From Bedellia somnulentella (lineage: Eukaryota; Arthropoda; Insecta; Lepidoptera; Bedelliidae), in contig OY755188.1 in the NCBI GenBank assembly GCA_963576735.1, forward strand, positions 14,372,323 to 14,436,322: DNA of 64,000 bases, in the 5' to 3' direction. Every line of letters starts with the position of its first letter. Position 1 is the first letter of the stretch. The notes under the pieces are model-generated. The model was not told the DNA's origin and did no database searches. It was given only the letters and a program-made list of their open reading frames with translations. This document shows positions 22,262 to 33,917 of the stretch, one piece after another. Both the position numbers and the translations under genes were made by a program.

Positions 22262-22975
22262 GACCAGACAATCAGTGTCAGAAAAGGGCTGAATGGCTGT
22301 GCATGATGCTGTTCTTGTTCATACGCTTATGTGTGGCAGCGAATGTTGGGTATGGCAGAAGAAGCATGAGAGCAGGGGAAAATAAAGTAGAGATTAGGTC
22401 TAATAAATAAAGAATAAATAAAGGAAAGAAAAATTTCGACACAGGCGGGATCGAAAAAAAAGAAAAAAAAAAGAAATTTTTCTTTCCTTTATTTATTCTT
22501 TATTTATTAGTAATAATCCCCACATGAGGTTTTCATGAACAAAAAGATTTAAATTAGAGATTAGGTCCCTCAGAAAAAAAATGTTGTGTGATCGAGTGAG
22601 AATTAGCGTGATTCGTAAAAAGTGCGGTGTGAAAAATGATGTTGTAAAAAATAAAAAGGAATGTTGAGATGGTCTGGGCACATAGAGGTGAATAATTATA
22701 ATGAATTGGTGAAAGAGATCTATACAGCAAATGTGGTAGGTAATGTTCGTAGAGGTCAACCTCAGAGGACTCATTTGGACCAAATAGAGAATGTGTTTAA
22801 AAAGCATAAAAAGGCAGGTGCCCGAAATATGAAGAATGAAAAAGAGCATGTATGAAAAGATTGATGGATGTGAACGAAGCTAGAGAGGTTTCCTAGGATT
22901 GCACAAAGCGGCGATCGATAGTCTTTGCCTGCCCCATTGATAACTAACGGCGTGAGTATATGTATGTATCTATGG
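22262..22975 (+). mobile_element. LINE-C 3' region, interrupted by SINE-D
   Basis: Coding remnants run in order: a degenerate ANVGYGRRSMR-like segment at about 22330-22375, then RWSGHIEVNNYNELVKEIYT, and GQPQRTHLDQIENVF. They are followed by CGTGAGTATATGTATG. SINE-D (22402-22553) splits it with a perfect 13-bp TSD. Confidence 0.85.
22402..22553 (+). repeat. SINE-D, fold-back copy
   Basis: The TSD TAGAGATTAGGTC (directly before 22402 and after 22553) fixes the ends exactly. The arms TAATAAATAAAGAATAAATA and their complement surround a central scar with only the end of the tRNA-like core (CGACACAGGCGGG). The 3' end reads CATGAACAAAAAGATTTAAA. Confidence 0.88.
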
Positions 22976-23222
22976 GGTTAATTATATTCTAAACTATCCT
23001 TTGATAATGTAACCATACTTATCTGCGATAACGAAGTCTAAGAATCTTTTCAAGATAAGTAAACATAAATTTTCAGCTCAAGATATCTTCAAAGTTAATC
23101 AAATCAGTGATCATATATTCGACCATCAAATTATGTTAACGTAGTCGCTAAGATACACCAAATTCTGTCACACATCCCATCCCACCATATGTCATAAACT
23201 AAAACCTCTCTATCTTCTACAG

Positions 23223-23386
23223 CTGAAGGAGCCTTCAAAAAGCTAAAGCCCGAGCCGGGCGGAGGCAGCTCGGGTGCCTCGTCGACGCTGTCCCCGGCGC
23301 TGGGGCCGCAGCACGCGGGGCACACCCCGACCACCGCCTCGTGCCCCACACCCGCCCGGCGACGGCATCGGACCACTTTTACACAG
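23223..23386 (+). CDS. unc-42: Homeobox gene, exon 2 (linker and homeodomain start)
   Basis: The exon is preceded by TTCTACAG and followed by GTACGT. It completes the codon left by exon 1 and encodes 55 residues. The first part is KLKPEPGGGS and other Gly/Ser/Pro-rich, GC-rich sequence. The end RRRHRTTFTQ is the N-terminal arm and first helix start of the homeodomain (positions 1-10). The intron position inside the homeodomain arm is clear because exon 3 continues [10 protein letters not shown] without interruption. A SINE-B begins 16 bp after the donor. Confidence 0.95.
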
Positions 23387-23401
23387 GTACGTTATACATA
23401 C

Positions 23402-23655
23402 TTACATATACATACATACATATACTCACGGCTATAAATCCCTAGAAGAGGTAGCCAGAGCTAAGGAATTAAAAATACCACAGCCACTTTTGGAAAATTG
23501 AGTGGGGAAAAGATGGTAAAATAAAGGTTGTTGGTGATGGGTCTCCAACCGCATCGCCCAAAAATCCCTTAAAAGCCCCAATACCTTTAGTCGCCTCTTA
23601 CGTACACCCATCGGTAGAAACGGGGTTGTGCTATTCTAAGCCGACACTACACAGC
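23402..23655 (-). repeat. SINE-B, full length
   Basis: It runs from tail ACATACATACATATACTC to CGACACTACACAGC and lies just after the exon 2 donor. Confidence 0.92.
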
Positions 23656-23744
23656 GTCATTAAATATGTACTCTCTATTTATTATATTCTTGATAGTACA
23701 ACTCAAACGTGCATACCTGATATCCTCGAAGAAGTGGTAGAAGT

Positions 23745-23870
23745 AACAATACTTATTTATTTATTTATTTATTTATTCATACATGATAACCATCATTACA
23801 GGCACAGCCTAATGCAATGGCATCGGAAAACATAAAATCTTATAAAATACATTCATAATAAATTATTAAC
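23745..23870 (-). repeat. LINE 3' end with (AATA)n tail
   Basis: On the - strand CCATTGCATTAGGCTGTGCC, TGTAATGATGG and CATGTATG lead into (AATA)n. Confidence 0.55.
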
Positions 23871-23907
23871 ATTAATAAAAAATAACTAATTCTAATATAT
23901 ATTTCAA

Positions 23908-23970
23908 AATCACGTGACATTAATACTACCTGGTGTTCAGAGTACCCACGTTTCGCTTGGGCGGTGATAT
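23908..23970 (-). repeat. SINE-A internal fragment
   Basis: CCTGGTGTTCAGAGTACCCA, then CGTTTCGCTTGGGCGG are family body blocks. Confidence 0.6.
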
Positions 23971-24301
23971 ATAAAGATCTTATGCTAAATCGCCTCTGCA
24001 CAGCCTAAGTCTCTAATGAGGGAGTTGAATTTATTCGGACTATGGTATTTTTTTACTCCTTCACGCTGGTCTAGTGCCGGTCGGGAGACTAACAACTACA
24101 ATCGCAATAGTAGCCAGGAACGTCAGAAGTATGGGAATGGATGCTGCTTAAGAGGAAATATCGCTGTTATTTGTTCATAGAAATTAAGTGCTCTCTTTTC
24201 TGCCTGGATAATGCTAGTGTAAGGCTATGTATATGTATAACTTTTGATGAAAACTTATACCGCTTTTACAAATGCGTAAGTAATCTAATATATCTAGAAA
24301 A

Positions 24302-24625
24302 ATAATAAGAAAGAAAGAAAGAAAGAGAAAGAGAGACATTTATTCGCTGCACAGATGAGCAAGAGTATGAGATGAGCATACAGTTAAACATAAGAAGAAA
24401 AAATAAAAGCTTTGACACAAACAATTGGAAAAAAAAACATGAAAAAATGTATAATAATAATAGAAAAAACAATGTAATACAGAACGTATTAGATAAAGAT
24501 AGAAGAAGACAAAGATAGATAATAAAAAAGCTTTTTTTTTTAAATAACAACATTTGTTGACCATTTACATAGAAAGGTCTCTGCACAGCGAAACGGTGTT
24601 GACTCAGCATAACGTTGTATATAGT
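24302..24625 (-). repeat. LINE 3' UTR with (CTTT)n tail
   Basis: This has the same architecture as 20695-20900: (GAAA)n, ATTTATTCGCTGCACAG and a far end GACTCAGCATAACG. Confidence 0.6.
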
Positions 24626-24629
24626 AAAA

Positions 24630-24990
24630 AACATACATATACTCACGGCTAGAAATCCCTAGAAGGGGTAGTCAGAATAAGAAATTCCTAAGCCACTTTT
24701 GGAAGTTGCATTGGGAAAAGATGGTAAATAAAGTTTGTTCGTGATGGGTCTCCAAATGCATCGCCCAAAACTCCTTAAAAGCCCCAATACCGTTAGTCGC
24801 CTCTTACGTTCACCCACCGGAAGAAATGGGGTAGTGCTATTCTAAGCCAGCACTACACGGTTTCTAAGCCGGCACTACACGGTTAATCAAATGTACATAG
24901 AACAGTAAAATTATAACGAAGAGCAAATTTACTTACGTTCACCCACCGGAAGAAATGGGGTAGTGCTAATCTAAGCCGACACTACACAGC
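24630..24990 (-). repeat. SINE-B plus duplicated 5'-end fragments
   Basis: 24630-24864 is a near-complete copy. Its 5' terminus (TCTAAGCCGGCACTACACGG) is repeated in tandem. A further 5' piece, ACGTTCACCCACCGGAAGAA through ACACTACACAGC, lies at 24933-24990. Confidence 0.8.
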
Positions 24991-25288
24991 AACTAAAAAA
25001 ATAAATTTCATATAAATTTAAACGACAGATAACCTAGAAGCACTGGCGCAGTTTATGTAATGAAATAATAGTTCAATCAATTTAATTTTGGAGAAGCGAT
25101 CAAGGGACTACAATAAATTGATTTTATGTACTTACCATAGGAGTTTTCGGTTCAAACTATAGTGGCTTCATCGCGCTCTACGCAGGGAAGCTTACAAGGA
25201 AGTTACTAATTCTCTGGACCTTACTTTGGTCTTTTGATTTTTGTATAATCAAGTTATTTAGTCTGCAACATCGTAACCAAAATGGGAA

Positions 25289-25659
25289 GCAACCGTGATA
25301 GCTCAATAGGTAGGACACCGGTTAACGTGCAAACGACTAGTCGATCCAATCCCAGGTCGGGCCTACACCAATCTGTCTTTTCTAAAGACATATATGTGGT
25401 TAATTTATCATGGTCGTTAACGGTGAGGTAAAACATCGTGAGGAAACCCACATGGCTGAGTTGTGCTTAGTCATGTGACAGTGTATTCGTAAAAAACGGT
25501 GATAAGCCTGCCCCCTATCACGTGAGTACACTGTCCATGCACAATATGGGTACTCTGAACACCAGGTGACAAAGTCACGTGATGTTCAGAAGTATTAGTA
25601 CATCTGCCAACCCCTTCGGGGATATTCGGCGTGAACGTTTATGTTATGTTATGTTATAT
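25289..25659 (+). repeat. SINE-A, full length, next to splice acceptor
   Basis: The head ACCGTGATAGCTCAATAGG (A-box region) and a degraded B box are followed by the body and a (TTATG)n tail ending about 15 bp before the homeodomain exon. Confidence 0.92.
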
Positions 25660-25673
25660 TGTTTATTTCCCAG

Positions 25674-25781
25674 GAACAATTAGCAGAATTAGAAGCAGCG
25701 TTCGCGAAGTCCCACTACCCGGACATCTACTGCCGCGAGGAGCTCGCCCGGACAACGAAACTTAATGAGGCTAGGATACAG
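25674..25781 (+). CDS. unc-42: Homeobox gene, exon 3 (homeodomain helices 1-2)
   Basis: 36 codons between TTTCCCAG and GTGAGA. It carries homeodomain positions 11-46: [36 protein letters not shown]. The combination KSHYPDIY and [10 protein letters not shown] is characteristic of the UNC-42/PROP1 class rather than Prrx, Otp or Shox. The intron after Gln46 is the site commonly used in paired-like homeobox genes (ARIQ/VWFQNRR). The exon is hemmed in by a SINE-A upstream and a SINE-B 17 bp downstream. Confidence 0.97.
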
Positions 25782-25798
25782 GTGAGACTTGCTTTGAT

Positions 25799-26038
25799 GT
25801 ACATATACTCACGGCTATATAATCCTAGAAGGGGTAGCCAGAGCTTAGAAACTAGAAATTCCTCAGCCACTTTTGGAAAGTTGATTGGGGAAAAGATGGT
25901 AAAAAGAAGATTATTGGTGGTGGGTTTCCAACCGCATCGCCGAAAAATCTCTTAAAAGACCTAATACCGTTAGTCGCCTCTTACGTACACCCACCGGGAG
26001 AAATGAGGTAGTGTTATTCTAAGCCGACACTACACAGC
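25799..26038 (-). repeat. SINE-B, near full length, next to splice donor
   Basis: It starts with ACATATACTCACGGC 17 bp after the exon 3 donor and ends CCGACACTACACAGC. Confidence 0.9.
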
Positions 26039-28139
26039 GTATATACCTGATGTATAGCCGTGAAATTTTGCCAATACTGGCTTTTGTATTTGCAACATAA
26101 CTTATGAATTCAGTGGTCTATTAGCAAAATTTTAAAGTTATTGTTGTTAAGATCAAATGTTACTAAAGTTATAAATAGACTTTAAATTGTAAAGTCTTCA
26201 CAGGTTCGGTAAATAACAGGGACACACAGGTCGATATACAGACATATTTACACTTTTACAAACTTACGCATATGATAAAACTTTAGACATTTGGTTAAGA
26301 AACTGACAATCCTAAAAAAATTACGGCTATAGACAGATTTCGGAAAATCAAATTGAATTACTTCTGGTCCACCCGCGATTACCAATCTTGGCTTATTTTG
26401 TGTTTGTGCCCAATAACCCCCAGTTTTAGGTAAAAATGAACAGTGAATTTACCACGCAAAATATAAAAGCGTTAGAATCCCTGTCGAAGATTCAAATCAC
26501 ATATACATATTTCTACAAGAATCGTTAAAAGAGCAAACAAATTTCAGTCGATTAGATTTTGAAGATCAGGGAAAGTTTAAATATGAAATGAAATCATCAT
26601 GATTGAATTTTTCCTTATTTCATTTATTAAATGAACTTCAACAACTGAAACAACCTTCATTAATTAACCATTTCTTAATAAGTCATATATATTTATTCAT
26701 ACAACTGAGTAAATTAGTTTAAACGGAAGACATTAACCAGGTGCCTCAATTTCCCAGTCGCTGTGATGAGGTTTTTCTCTAGTATTGAAAGTTAAACTTG
26801 CCTTTGCTCACTGACTTAATCCAAAAGAAGGTTTCGGAAACATCTATTCATAAGCCATTATTGGATGTTTGGGAAAGAAAATGTGGCCGCATATTCAATG
26901 ATATATATAAATATATATATATATAAGTATATATGATAAATACTAAAAAAAACAATATGATCAGAGAAAACCTTTTAGGATTGCATTAAGATGTATACTA
27001 CAAAATCACATGCAGCATTTCCATCAAAGTTTTTCTTATTCGATCCTTAGTTTCATGGTGTAAAATAAATAAACAGTTTTATTTGCAAAATTGTATTTTA
27101 AACAGTTTTAAAGTAGATAAAATTAAGAAAATGCAAAGAAAAACGGCAACTACTTTCAAAAAAAGGTTAAAGGATTCCGCTTCATCACACCGACCATCCC
27201 AGCACCCTAAACGGAGATTGGCCGAATAAAATGAAATACGAGCGACCACCCACGACGCGTCAGCAAAGTGAAAAACATCGGAACATATCGAGACAGCCGT
27301 GAGCTCCGCAGTGACTTGGAATTGTTGAAATATCAATGATGCGAATACTCCGATAATACAATTTAGAACGTAGGCTGGAGGCAGATTGAATTAAAGCGCC
27401 ATCTGTCGTACGAATATGGCAGTGGATCGCGCCCCACGTAGATCTGTATCTCAGTTTTAAATTTGAAAAGTCCCCTGGGGCACTCTATTACTAGACCCGT
27501 CTCGACTACTTAACAATGCATTCGTCACTTGTGTCCTGTTTTGGGACTTACTAGCTTATGTTGGTGAAATATTGTATCCCGTTTGCTAGTTTAAGAAGGC
27601 ATATAAAACACTTACTATCACCATCATAATAATTTGAAAGATGCCAATACTTTTTGATTGCAGAAAAGTTAGAGTTCGTTAACTTTATAAACATCTACAT
27701 TATTGGTTTCTTATATGTTTATATAACATCAGAATGGTCTCTTAATAGCAATATCTTAGCAGTAAATATTTCAGTTTAACCACGGGATTCAAAATTCTTT
27801 GTTCTTATATTTAAAATGAAAAGAACTTTATCTTGTAAGTACATTGACGCAAAGAGCACTTACTCAGTTAATAATATATTATTCAGTACAGCGCTTCAAC
27901 AGCAACAAATTACTCGTTTCTTTCATGAACAATATGTGATGTGACTAAGTTCAAATTAAGAAATGAAAGGTTCGTGGAAATGTCATTAGATCGGCGACTT
28001 TTACGTTCTGTCGCTAAAAGCTTGTAAAAGAGACGTACAAGAAACCGTATGTGTGTAGACGTCGTATATATGTGTTGGTGTACGCGCTTCGTAGGAGGCT
28101 ATTAACATTTAGGCGACGCTACATAAGAATGTAAACGTT
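26039..28139. other. Intron 3 unique sequence
   Basis: No gene or known repeat was recognised. A block at about 27180-27480 has more balanced composition than its surroundings (GCGCCATCTGTCG, GATCGCGCCCCACGTAG) and may be a conserved non-coding element. Confidence 0.35.
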
Positions 28140-28315
28140 AAAGACGACCGGAGACGAGAACACCCTCCTTCGAGAGGAAATTTCGATATAAAAATAGGTG
28201 GAGACGGGGGCGGTGCGGGGCGCGGGGCGGGCGCCCCCGAGGCATTGCAATCCCATCAAATGGATCCGTAACGAAGTTAGCCGCTCATCCTCCCCGCGCG
28301 CTCCACATTGTCTCT
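28140..28315 (+). promoter_or_regulatory. GC-rich island with TATA-like motif
   Basis: GATATAAAAATAGG (about 28185) is followed by a block of strongly G-rich sequence (GGGGCGGTGCGGGGCGCGGGG) and CG-dense sequence to 28315, inside otherwise AT-rich intron 3. It could be an internal promoter, an enhancer or an unrecognised element. No transcript evidence is available here. Confidence 0.3.
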
Positions 28316-29940
28316 ACCCTCAAATGAATTCTACAATTGGAAATAAGAAAATGTTTTGTTGAATCCTTGTGCTTTTTCAGTTTAAAGGAAGACCGTTTGC
28401 CTCGGGTAATTCGCTTCGAGAAAATACTTATTCAGTTGAACGTTTTAGAAGGGATCTTTATTACACAATTACAGTTTGATCGTACTCACTCGGAATCGAA
28501 ATGTTTGGACACGTTTTCTGCAAAATGAAAAGCTTCGAACACTCTGGCTAAAAATAAATAGTATTTGTAGTGACTATTTTGAGATAAATGTAACAATAAA
28601 AATATATTTTTGGTAATAATACTCTATTAAAATTGAGTTGATGAAAATGTGCCAGGCATGGTTTGGCGCATGTTATTGGATAATAGATTCTGATGATCAA
28701 CAACACCCCACCCGTCCCCATGACCCCGTCTTATGGGCATATTTTGGGCACTATTATATTAAACTGTGAGGGAATTCAACAGTGAAAAAACTGAACGTTA
28801 TTATAATTGTAAACTAGAAACTTGTTTAAGTCTAGTTTAGTTTTTTATAATAGCGTCAAAAACCACTGTTTTAATTTCTCTGATCTTGTTCACCTCTATT
28901 TTAGTATCGAAAGGTATCCAATCACTAAAATTTAAAAAATATGTATAATATTTTACTGTGACGTGAAATAAAAGGATTTCTAAGTAAAAGCTGTAATGTG
29001 CTTTAACATTTGAAAATCTTATCAACGCCAATCCAAAAAAAACTCTCTTGTTTCCTAAATCACAGGCATTCAACTGTACCTACGTATGCATCAAGTCATT
29101 GTATCTTCGCCGATCACGGATCGAAGTGGACGTGTACATACGCAGCACTTAATAGTTATATACGGGGTGTATCTGTTTATTTATACGGAGGGTGCGTAGG
29201 TCCGCCCCTGGGCGGGTGCCATCCCTCTCTAATCAGCTCTAATCACCATATCAAACGACGTACGCTCATTTTGTTGACAACACAGATTAGCGCCGCCTGT
29301 CGCTACAGCCCTTTTTGCAACCGCTCATTAAAACAATAGAAGCTGTGATTCTTTGTTTGGTTACAGGCATACATTTATATGTATATACGAAGTTACATGT
29401 GTATCTCACATGTATATATTCATGGTTTTGCGAGTAGAATATTAATAAAGGAATGTTTTACTGTTTAATCTTACTTAAATATGTGGGATTTTTTACGGTA
29501 ATTTGGATCACATGCCTCTTACAAATCTGTAATAAATTTAGTAAAAATTACACCAATTTGTTGACAACAAATTTATCTATTTCACATCTCTTAAAAAGCA
29601 ACCAAAATCGTGCAATAGTATATCTATGTAAAACAACCGCATTTTGGTCTCGAAATATGGTTTCGGGAGCTAACTTTTCCACGCAACAAAATTTTGCAAT
29701 ATATGAATATTTTGGTCTAATTCCATTCAGGAAAATATAAGCCATTTTATCTTTGGTGATTTAGCTTTATTTGGATGATGTAGATAAAAACACTCGAAGC
29801 ACATTTTTATGAAATAATACGTATATTTGGTTGCTAATAAATTAAATCTTATCCAAAATACCTCTGAAATTAATGGTCGACCCCATGATTTCCATTGGTG
29901 GTATTTTAACTCATTTGTGTAAAGAATAACATAACATAAC
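28316..29940. other. Intron 3 unique sequence
   Basis: At 29165-29290 a GC-richer block contains two TAATCA-type motifs (CTCTAATCAGCTCTAATCAC), which might be homeodomain sites. No coding signal was seen. Confidence 0.35.
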
Positions 29941-30299
29941 ATAACATAAACGTTCACGCCGCATATCCCCGAAGGGGTTGGCAGAGGTACTAATACTTCT
30001 GAACATCAAGTGACTTTGTCACCTGGTGTTCAGAGTACCCACGTTTTGCATGGACAGTGTACTCACGTGATAGGGGGCAGGCCTATCGCCGTTTTGTACG
30101 AATACACTGTCACATGACTAAGTACAACTCAGCCATGTGGGTTTCCTCACGATGTTTTCCCTCACCGTTAACAACCACGATAAATTAACCACACATATGT
30201 CTTTTAAAAAGACAAATTGGTGTAGGCCCGACCCAGGATTTGAACACTAGTCGTTTGCACGACAACCGAGTGTTCTACCCACTGGGCTATCACGGTTGC
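29941..30299 (-). repeat. SINE-A, full length
   Basis: It is bounded by an 11-bp TSD TAAAGAATAAC (29930-29940 and 30300-30310). tRNA-like head, body, UUCG-type hairpin region and (TTATG)n tail are all present. Confidence 0.95.
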
Positions 30300-30905
30300 T
30301 AAAGAATAACAGCGTCATAATAGGTTTTTCCGTCCAAGCTGTTATAAATACAATTTCTTTATCGCAATTTGGCATTATTGTTTGGAAACTTGTGTTATAT
30401 GATAGTTAGAGATGCGTTTCTGCAGTTTCATATTGGGTGCATTGAATTAATGCGGAATAAAAATCGGTAGATGATGAAAATGGTAACTATAGAAATAACT
30501 TGAGATTTTGAAACTTTCGAGGATTATTTAACAGACTATATCTTGAATTTTTGAATACTTTATAATTTGTTTGTAGGCTTCCGTTCCAAAAAGGTAAATC
30601 GGACTATCAGTATTTGACCGACAGACGGTTATATAACAGGCTTTCCTGTTGACTATAAAAACTGAAAATGCATTTTAATATGTAATAAAAAAAACTTGAT
30701 CCAAAGTTAGAAGTTTCTCCCGCAAAATGTAGGATTTAAATGTTAACTGACATCTAGACACACAGTTTTATTATTTTAAAATGTTTTGTCGCAAAGCTAT
30801 GCAGTATTGGCTTATAAAAGCACTACCTTGTTTTCTTCCTGTGAGTGTCATAAGAGATATGTTAGAGCGTTAGAGGGAAGGCTATCATAAACTATACTTT
30901 ATTTC

Positions 30906-31107
30906 TATTAAATAAAGAATAAAATAAAGAAAAGGAAAATTTCGACACAGGCGGAATCGAACCCGCGACCTTCGGGTATACGCCCCCGTTTGCCCCGAAA
31001 AGGTTCGATTCCCGCCTGTGTCGAAATTTTCCTTTCCTTTATTTTATTCTTTATTTTATAGTAATAATCCCCACATGAGGTTTTCATGAACAAAAAGATT
31101 TAAAATA
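30906..31107 (+). repeat. SINE-D, fold-back copy
   Basis: The 12-bp TSD ATACTTTATTTC lies on both sides. Inverted arms surround two head-to-head pieces of the tRNA-like core. GAACCCGCGACC lies on one side, and GGTTCGATTCCCGCC in the opposite orientation on the other. Confidence 0.85.
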
Positions 31108-31267
31108 ATACTTTATTTCACAATCTTTTCAAAATTATTTGAGTATTTTTAATTCTGTAGCTTTGGCTTCACCTTTCTGAGACTAGCTTCGACGCAAACT
31201 AGCTTCCACTCGCAATCCAAGGTTTGTTTTATCCAACTTCCAATCCTAACACAAATCATTGTTTCAG

Positions 31268-31435
31268 GTATGGTTTCAAAACCGCCGAGCGAAGTACCGG
31301 AAGCAAGAGAAGCAACTGCAGAAAGCGCTGGCTCCGACGGTGTTGCCAGGCTGCAACGGCATGATGAGGAATATCCAAGGATACCGGGGTTACCAGCCTT
31401 ACCCGCATCCTAACACTATCAACAGATATCCACAG
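31268..31435 (+). CDS. unc-42: Homeobox gene, exon 4 (recognition helix and adjacent region)
   Basis: 56 codons between GTTTCAG and GTTTGT. It starts VWFQNRRAKYRKQEKQLQKA, giving Trp48, Gln50 and Asn51 of a Q50 paired-like homeodomain. This is followed by LAPTVLPGCNGMMRNIQGY and a Tyr/Pro/His-rich stretch ending NTINRYPQ. The QKALAP and CNGMMRNIQGY segments are family-specific and make the UNC-42/CG32532 assignment strong. Confidence 0.97.
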
Positions 31436-31570
31436 GTTTGTTCCATTAAGATCCGTCTCTATAATATATACGATGTCCGTGGCTTAGTTGAAATATGACT
31501 AACTTATGAGTCTGGCGTTTACGGGCCTAAATCCCACTAAAGGAGGTTTCTTAGGCTTTGGTGCTCATAC

Positions 31571-31768
31571 TAATAAATAAAGGAAAGAAAAATTTCGACA
31601 CAGGCGGGAATCGAACCCGCAACCTCGGGTACACGCCCCGACGCTTTGCCAATTGAGCCACCGTGTCAATGGCTGCCAGCGCGAAATTCTTCTATCCTTT
31701 ATTTCTTTCCTTTATTTATTAGTAATAATCCCCACATGAGGTTTTCATGAACAAAAAGATTTAAATTT
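31571..31768 (-). repeat. SINE-D with complete tRNA-like core
   Basis: On the - strand the core has A-box region GTGGCTCAATTGGCAAAGC and B box GGTTCGATTCCC. A GACACGG/CCTGTGTC pair could form an acceptor stem. It is enclosed by ACTAATAAATAAAGGAAAG and its inverse. The family 3' end CATGAACAAAAAGATTTAAA lies on the + strand side, so core and tail point in opposite directions in this copy. Confidence 0.85.
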
Positions 31769-31871
31769 GGTGGTTATTTTAAATGTATAACTTCGAGTTA
31801 CTATCCCATAACACAAGTCCATTCGAACTTGCTACCGTGATCATTGCATTAATGGCTATAGTTAATTATAG

Positions 31872-32002
31872 GGTGATAGGCCTGCCCCCTATCACGTGAG
31901 TACACTGTCCAAGCAAATCGTGGGTACTCTGAACACCAGGTGACGATGTCACGTGACACCTCTGCTAACCCCTTTGGGGATAACGGTGTGAACGCTTGAG
32001 TC
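31872..32002 (+). repeat. SINE-A 3' half
   Basis: CCCCCTATCACGTGAGTACA, then CCAGGTGACGATGTCACG and a degraded hairpin CCCCTTTGGGGAT. Confidence 0.8.
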
Positions 32003-32055
32003 GTGTGTTAATTCTTTATGTTGAAGGTACTGTTTATATCTTATAACCATACATC

Positions 32056-32388
32056 GGGGTTTTCGGTGCGGGAATGATTTAAGAAAGAGTAGAGATAAAC
32101 AGATAGGTTAGTCTGGAAAAGTATCATATTATGCCTAATGAATACCTACCTCTCTGCGACAGTTTGCATATATATTCGAGTGTATATGCGACAGCTCATA
32201 ATATACACTCTCATTCATTTATATAACTTTGAAGTTTTAGTAGTTGTTACGGTGTTCAGAATAAACTATTAATATTTTTTCTATATTTGGAACGGTTAAT
32301 CTGCGACGTCTTGCAGTAAATATACATTCTGTTTTAAGACAATACCTACTCTTTGGCTAACGTCAACCATTCCCGCACCGAAAACCCC
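32056..32388. mobile_element. MITE with 21-bp perfect terminal inverted repeats
   Basis: GGGGTTTTCGGTGCGGGAAT at the left is mirrored as ATTCCCGCACCGAAAACCCC at the right, and the match extends one base further inside. The 333-bp interior is non-coding and AT-rich. No unambiguous TSD was found, so the superfamily is undetermined. Confidence 0.8.
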
Positions 32389-33184
32389 AACATATCCTTA
32401 TGACACAAAATTGGCTGCTTACTTAACCATAAATCAAAGGCTAAACCCTGCATCCGTGTTTCTTTTGTATGACTTAAAAGTTGTGGTTGACAATCAGTTA
32501 ATTTGATGCTATTGAAATTAATATTATGTAGAAATAAATAGTTTTAAATGCAAATCATCCCGCATGCAATCGTCTATTAATGAAAAAGACGAAGCGTTTT
32601 GATCAACTATTTATTATTGCCGAAAATAATAGGTTTTCAATTCAATAAACTAAACAAGTTGACTTGGGACTAACAAAAGTTTTGGCATTGTAAGTCGTCA
32701 TGACTCTATTTACACGTATTTATTAATCAATGCGGTGGCTGACCATCATACACACGGGCCCTAGTTAAATAATGAAACTCGACGCCATTATTATAATATA
32801 TATTTTTAGTTTTCTAACAATACGCTGTATTTCCACACACACACAATCACACTATCACTTTTGTACTTAGAAATCATTAGACACACGGCAACAATGACTT
32901 GCAGAATATTATGTTGTTAACCTTATATAAACCTCAATATAATGTATGTAGGTACTTTTCTTTATCGCCACATATTTTCCAAAAAGCTGAACTCAAATTC
33001 ACAACGAATGGATAAGTTAAGAAAATAAATTAGACTCAAATAACCTACGCAATATGGGTCTCAAAATTGTTAATCGCTGTGTCCCAAATATACTTCTGTT
33101 TTATTTTAGTTATAATTACTTACCTGCAGTAATCTTCTAAACTAACCTTGTTATATTTTCGGTTATTTATACTATTTAGTAAAG
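32389..33184. other. Intron 4 unique sequence
   Basis: AT-rich, with a short (CA)n-like run near 32837. No feature was recognised. Confidence 0.4.
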
Positions 33185-33293
33185 CTACCATCTTTTCCCC
33201 ACTCAACTTCCAAAAGTGGCTGAGAAATTTCTAATTTCTTAGCTCTGGCTACCCCTTTTAGGGATTTATAGCCGTGAGTATATGTATGTATGT
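33185..33293 (+). repeat. SINE-B, 5'-truncated
   Basis: It runs from ACCATCTTTTCCCCACTC to the (TATG)n tail. Confidence 0.88.
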
Positions 33294-33678
33294 TAGTAAA
33301 GCCGTGTTTTTATATATTAATATTAAAATTAACCAGACAAATAATACGCCACAACACAATTATATATGCAGCCTGGGGTTAATTGAAATGGCCGCAAAAT
33401 AATCACCTCTGCCGCCGCCATTAACATAACATAACTAAAAATCACTATTTTAAAGTGCCATTTCATTATTGGCCTGTTGCATGCACTAATGTATTTTATG
33501 TGGGTGAGTATTTATGATTTATGATGGAAAATATAGTCATATTATAAGCTAAGGTGATTATTTGTGGTTCTACACAATTCAATGTTTGATGACACAATAG
33601 CAAAGCGTAGATGTGATGAAGTGCATTAATGTGGTTTGAAACTCATTAATAATTATATACATATTAATATAGGTACAT

Positions 33679-33903
33679 ACATAACATATACTCACGGCTA
33701 CAAATCCCTAGAAGGGATAGCCAGAGCTAAGGAATCAAAAATTCCTCGTGGGGAAAAGATGGTAAAATAAAGGTTGTTGGTGATGGGTCTCCAACCGCAT
33801 CGCCCAAAAATCCCTTTAAAAGCCCCAATACCGTTAGTCGCCTCTTACGTACACCTACCGGAAGAAATGGGGTAGTGCTGTTCTAAGCCGACACTACACA
33901 GCA
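33679..33903 (-). repeat. SINE-B with 13-bp TSD
   Basis: AATATAGGTACAT occurs directly before (33666-33678) and after (from about 33904) the element. It has a small deletion in the CAGCCACTTTTGG segment. Confidence 0.9.
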
Positions 33904-33917
33904 AATATAGGTACATA

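Noticed and set aside
24266..24646. Hydrophobic 126-codon open frame on the - strand
   Set aside because: It arises from an A/G-rich LINE 3' UTR and microsatellite. The low-complexity Phe/Leu/Ser composition is not a membrane protein.
27079..27336. 85-codon open frame on the - strand in intron 3
   Set aside because: No start context, splice signals or recognisable family. Treated as unique, possibly regulatory sequence.
31600..31668. tRNA-like sequence with good A and B boxes
   Set aside because: The same core recurs at several places within SINE-D with family-specific flanks and a poor anticodon stem, so it is a SINE promoter, not a tRNA gene.
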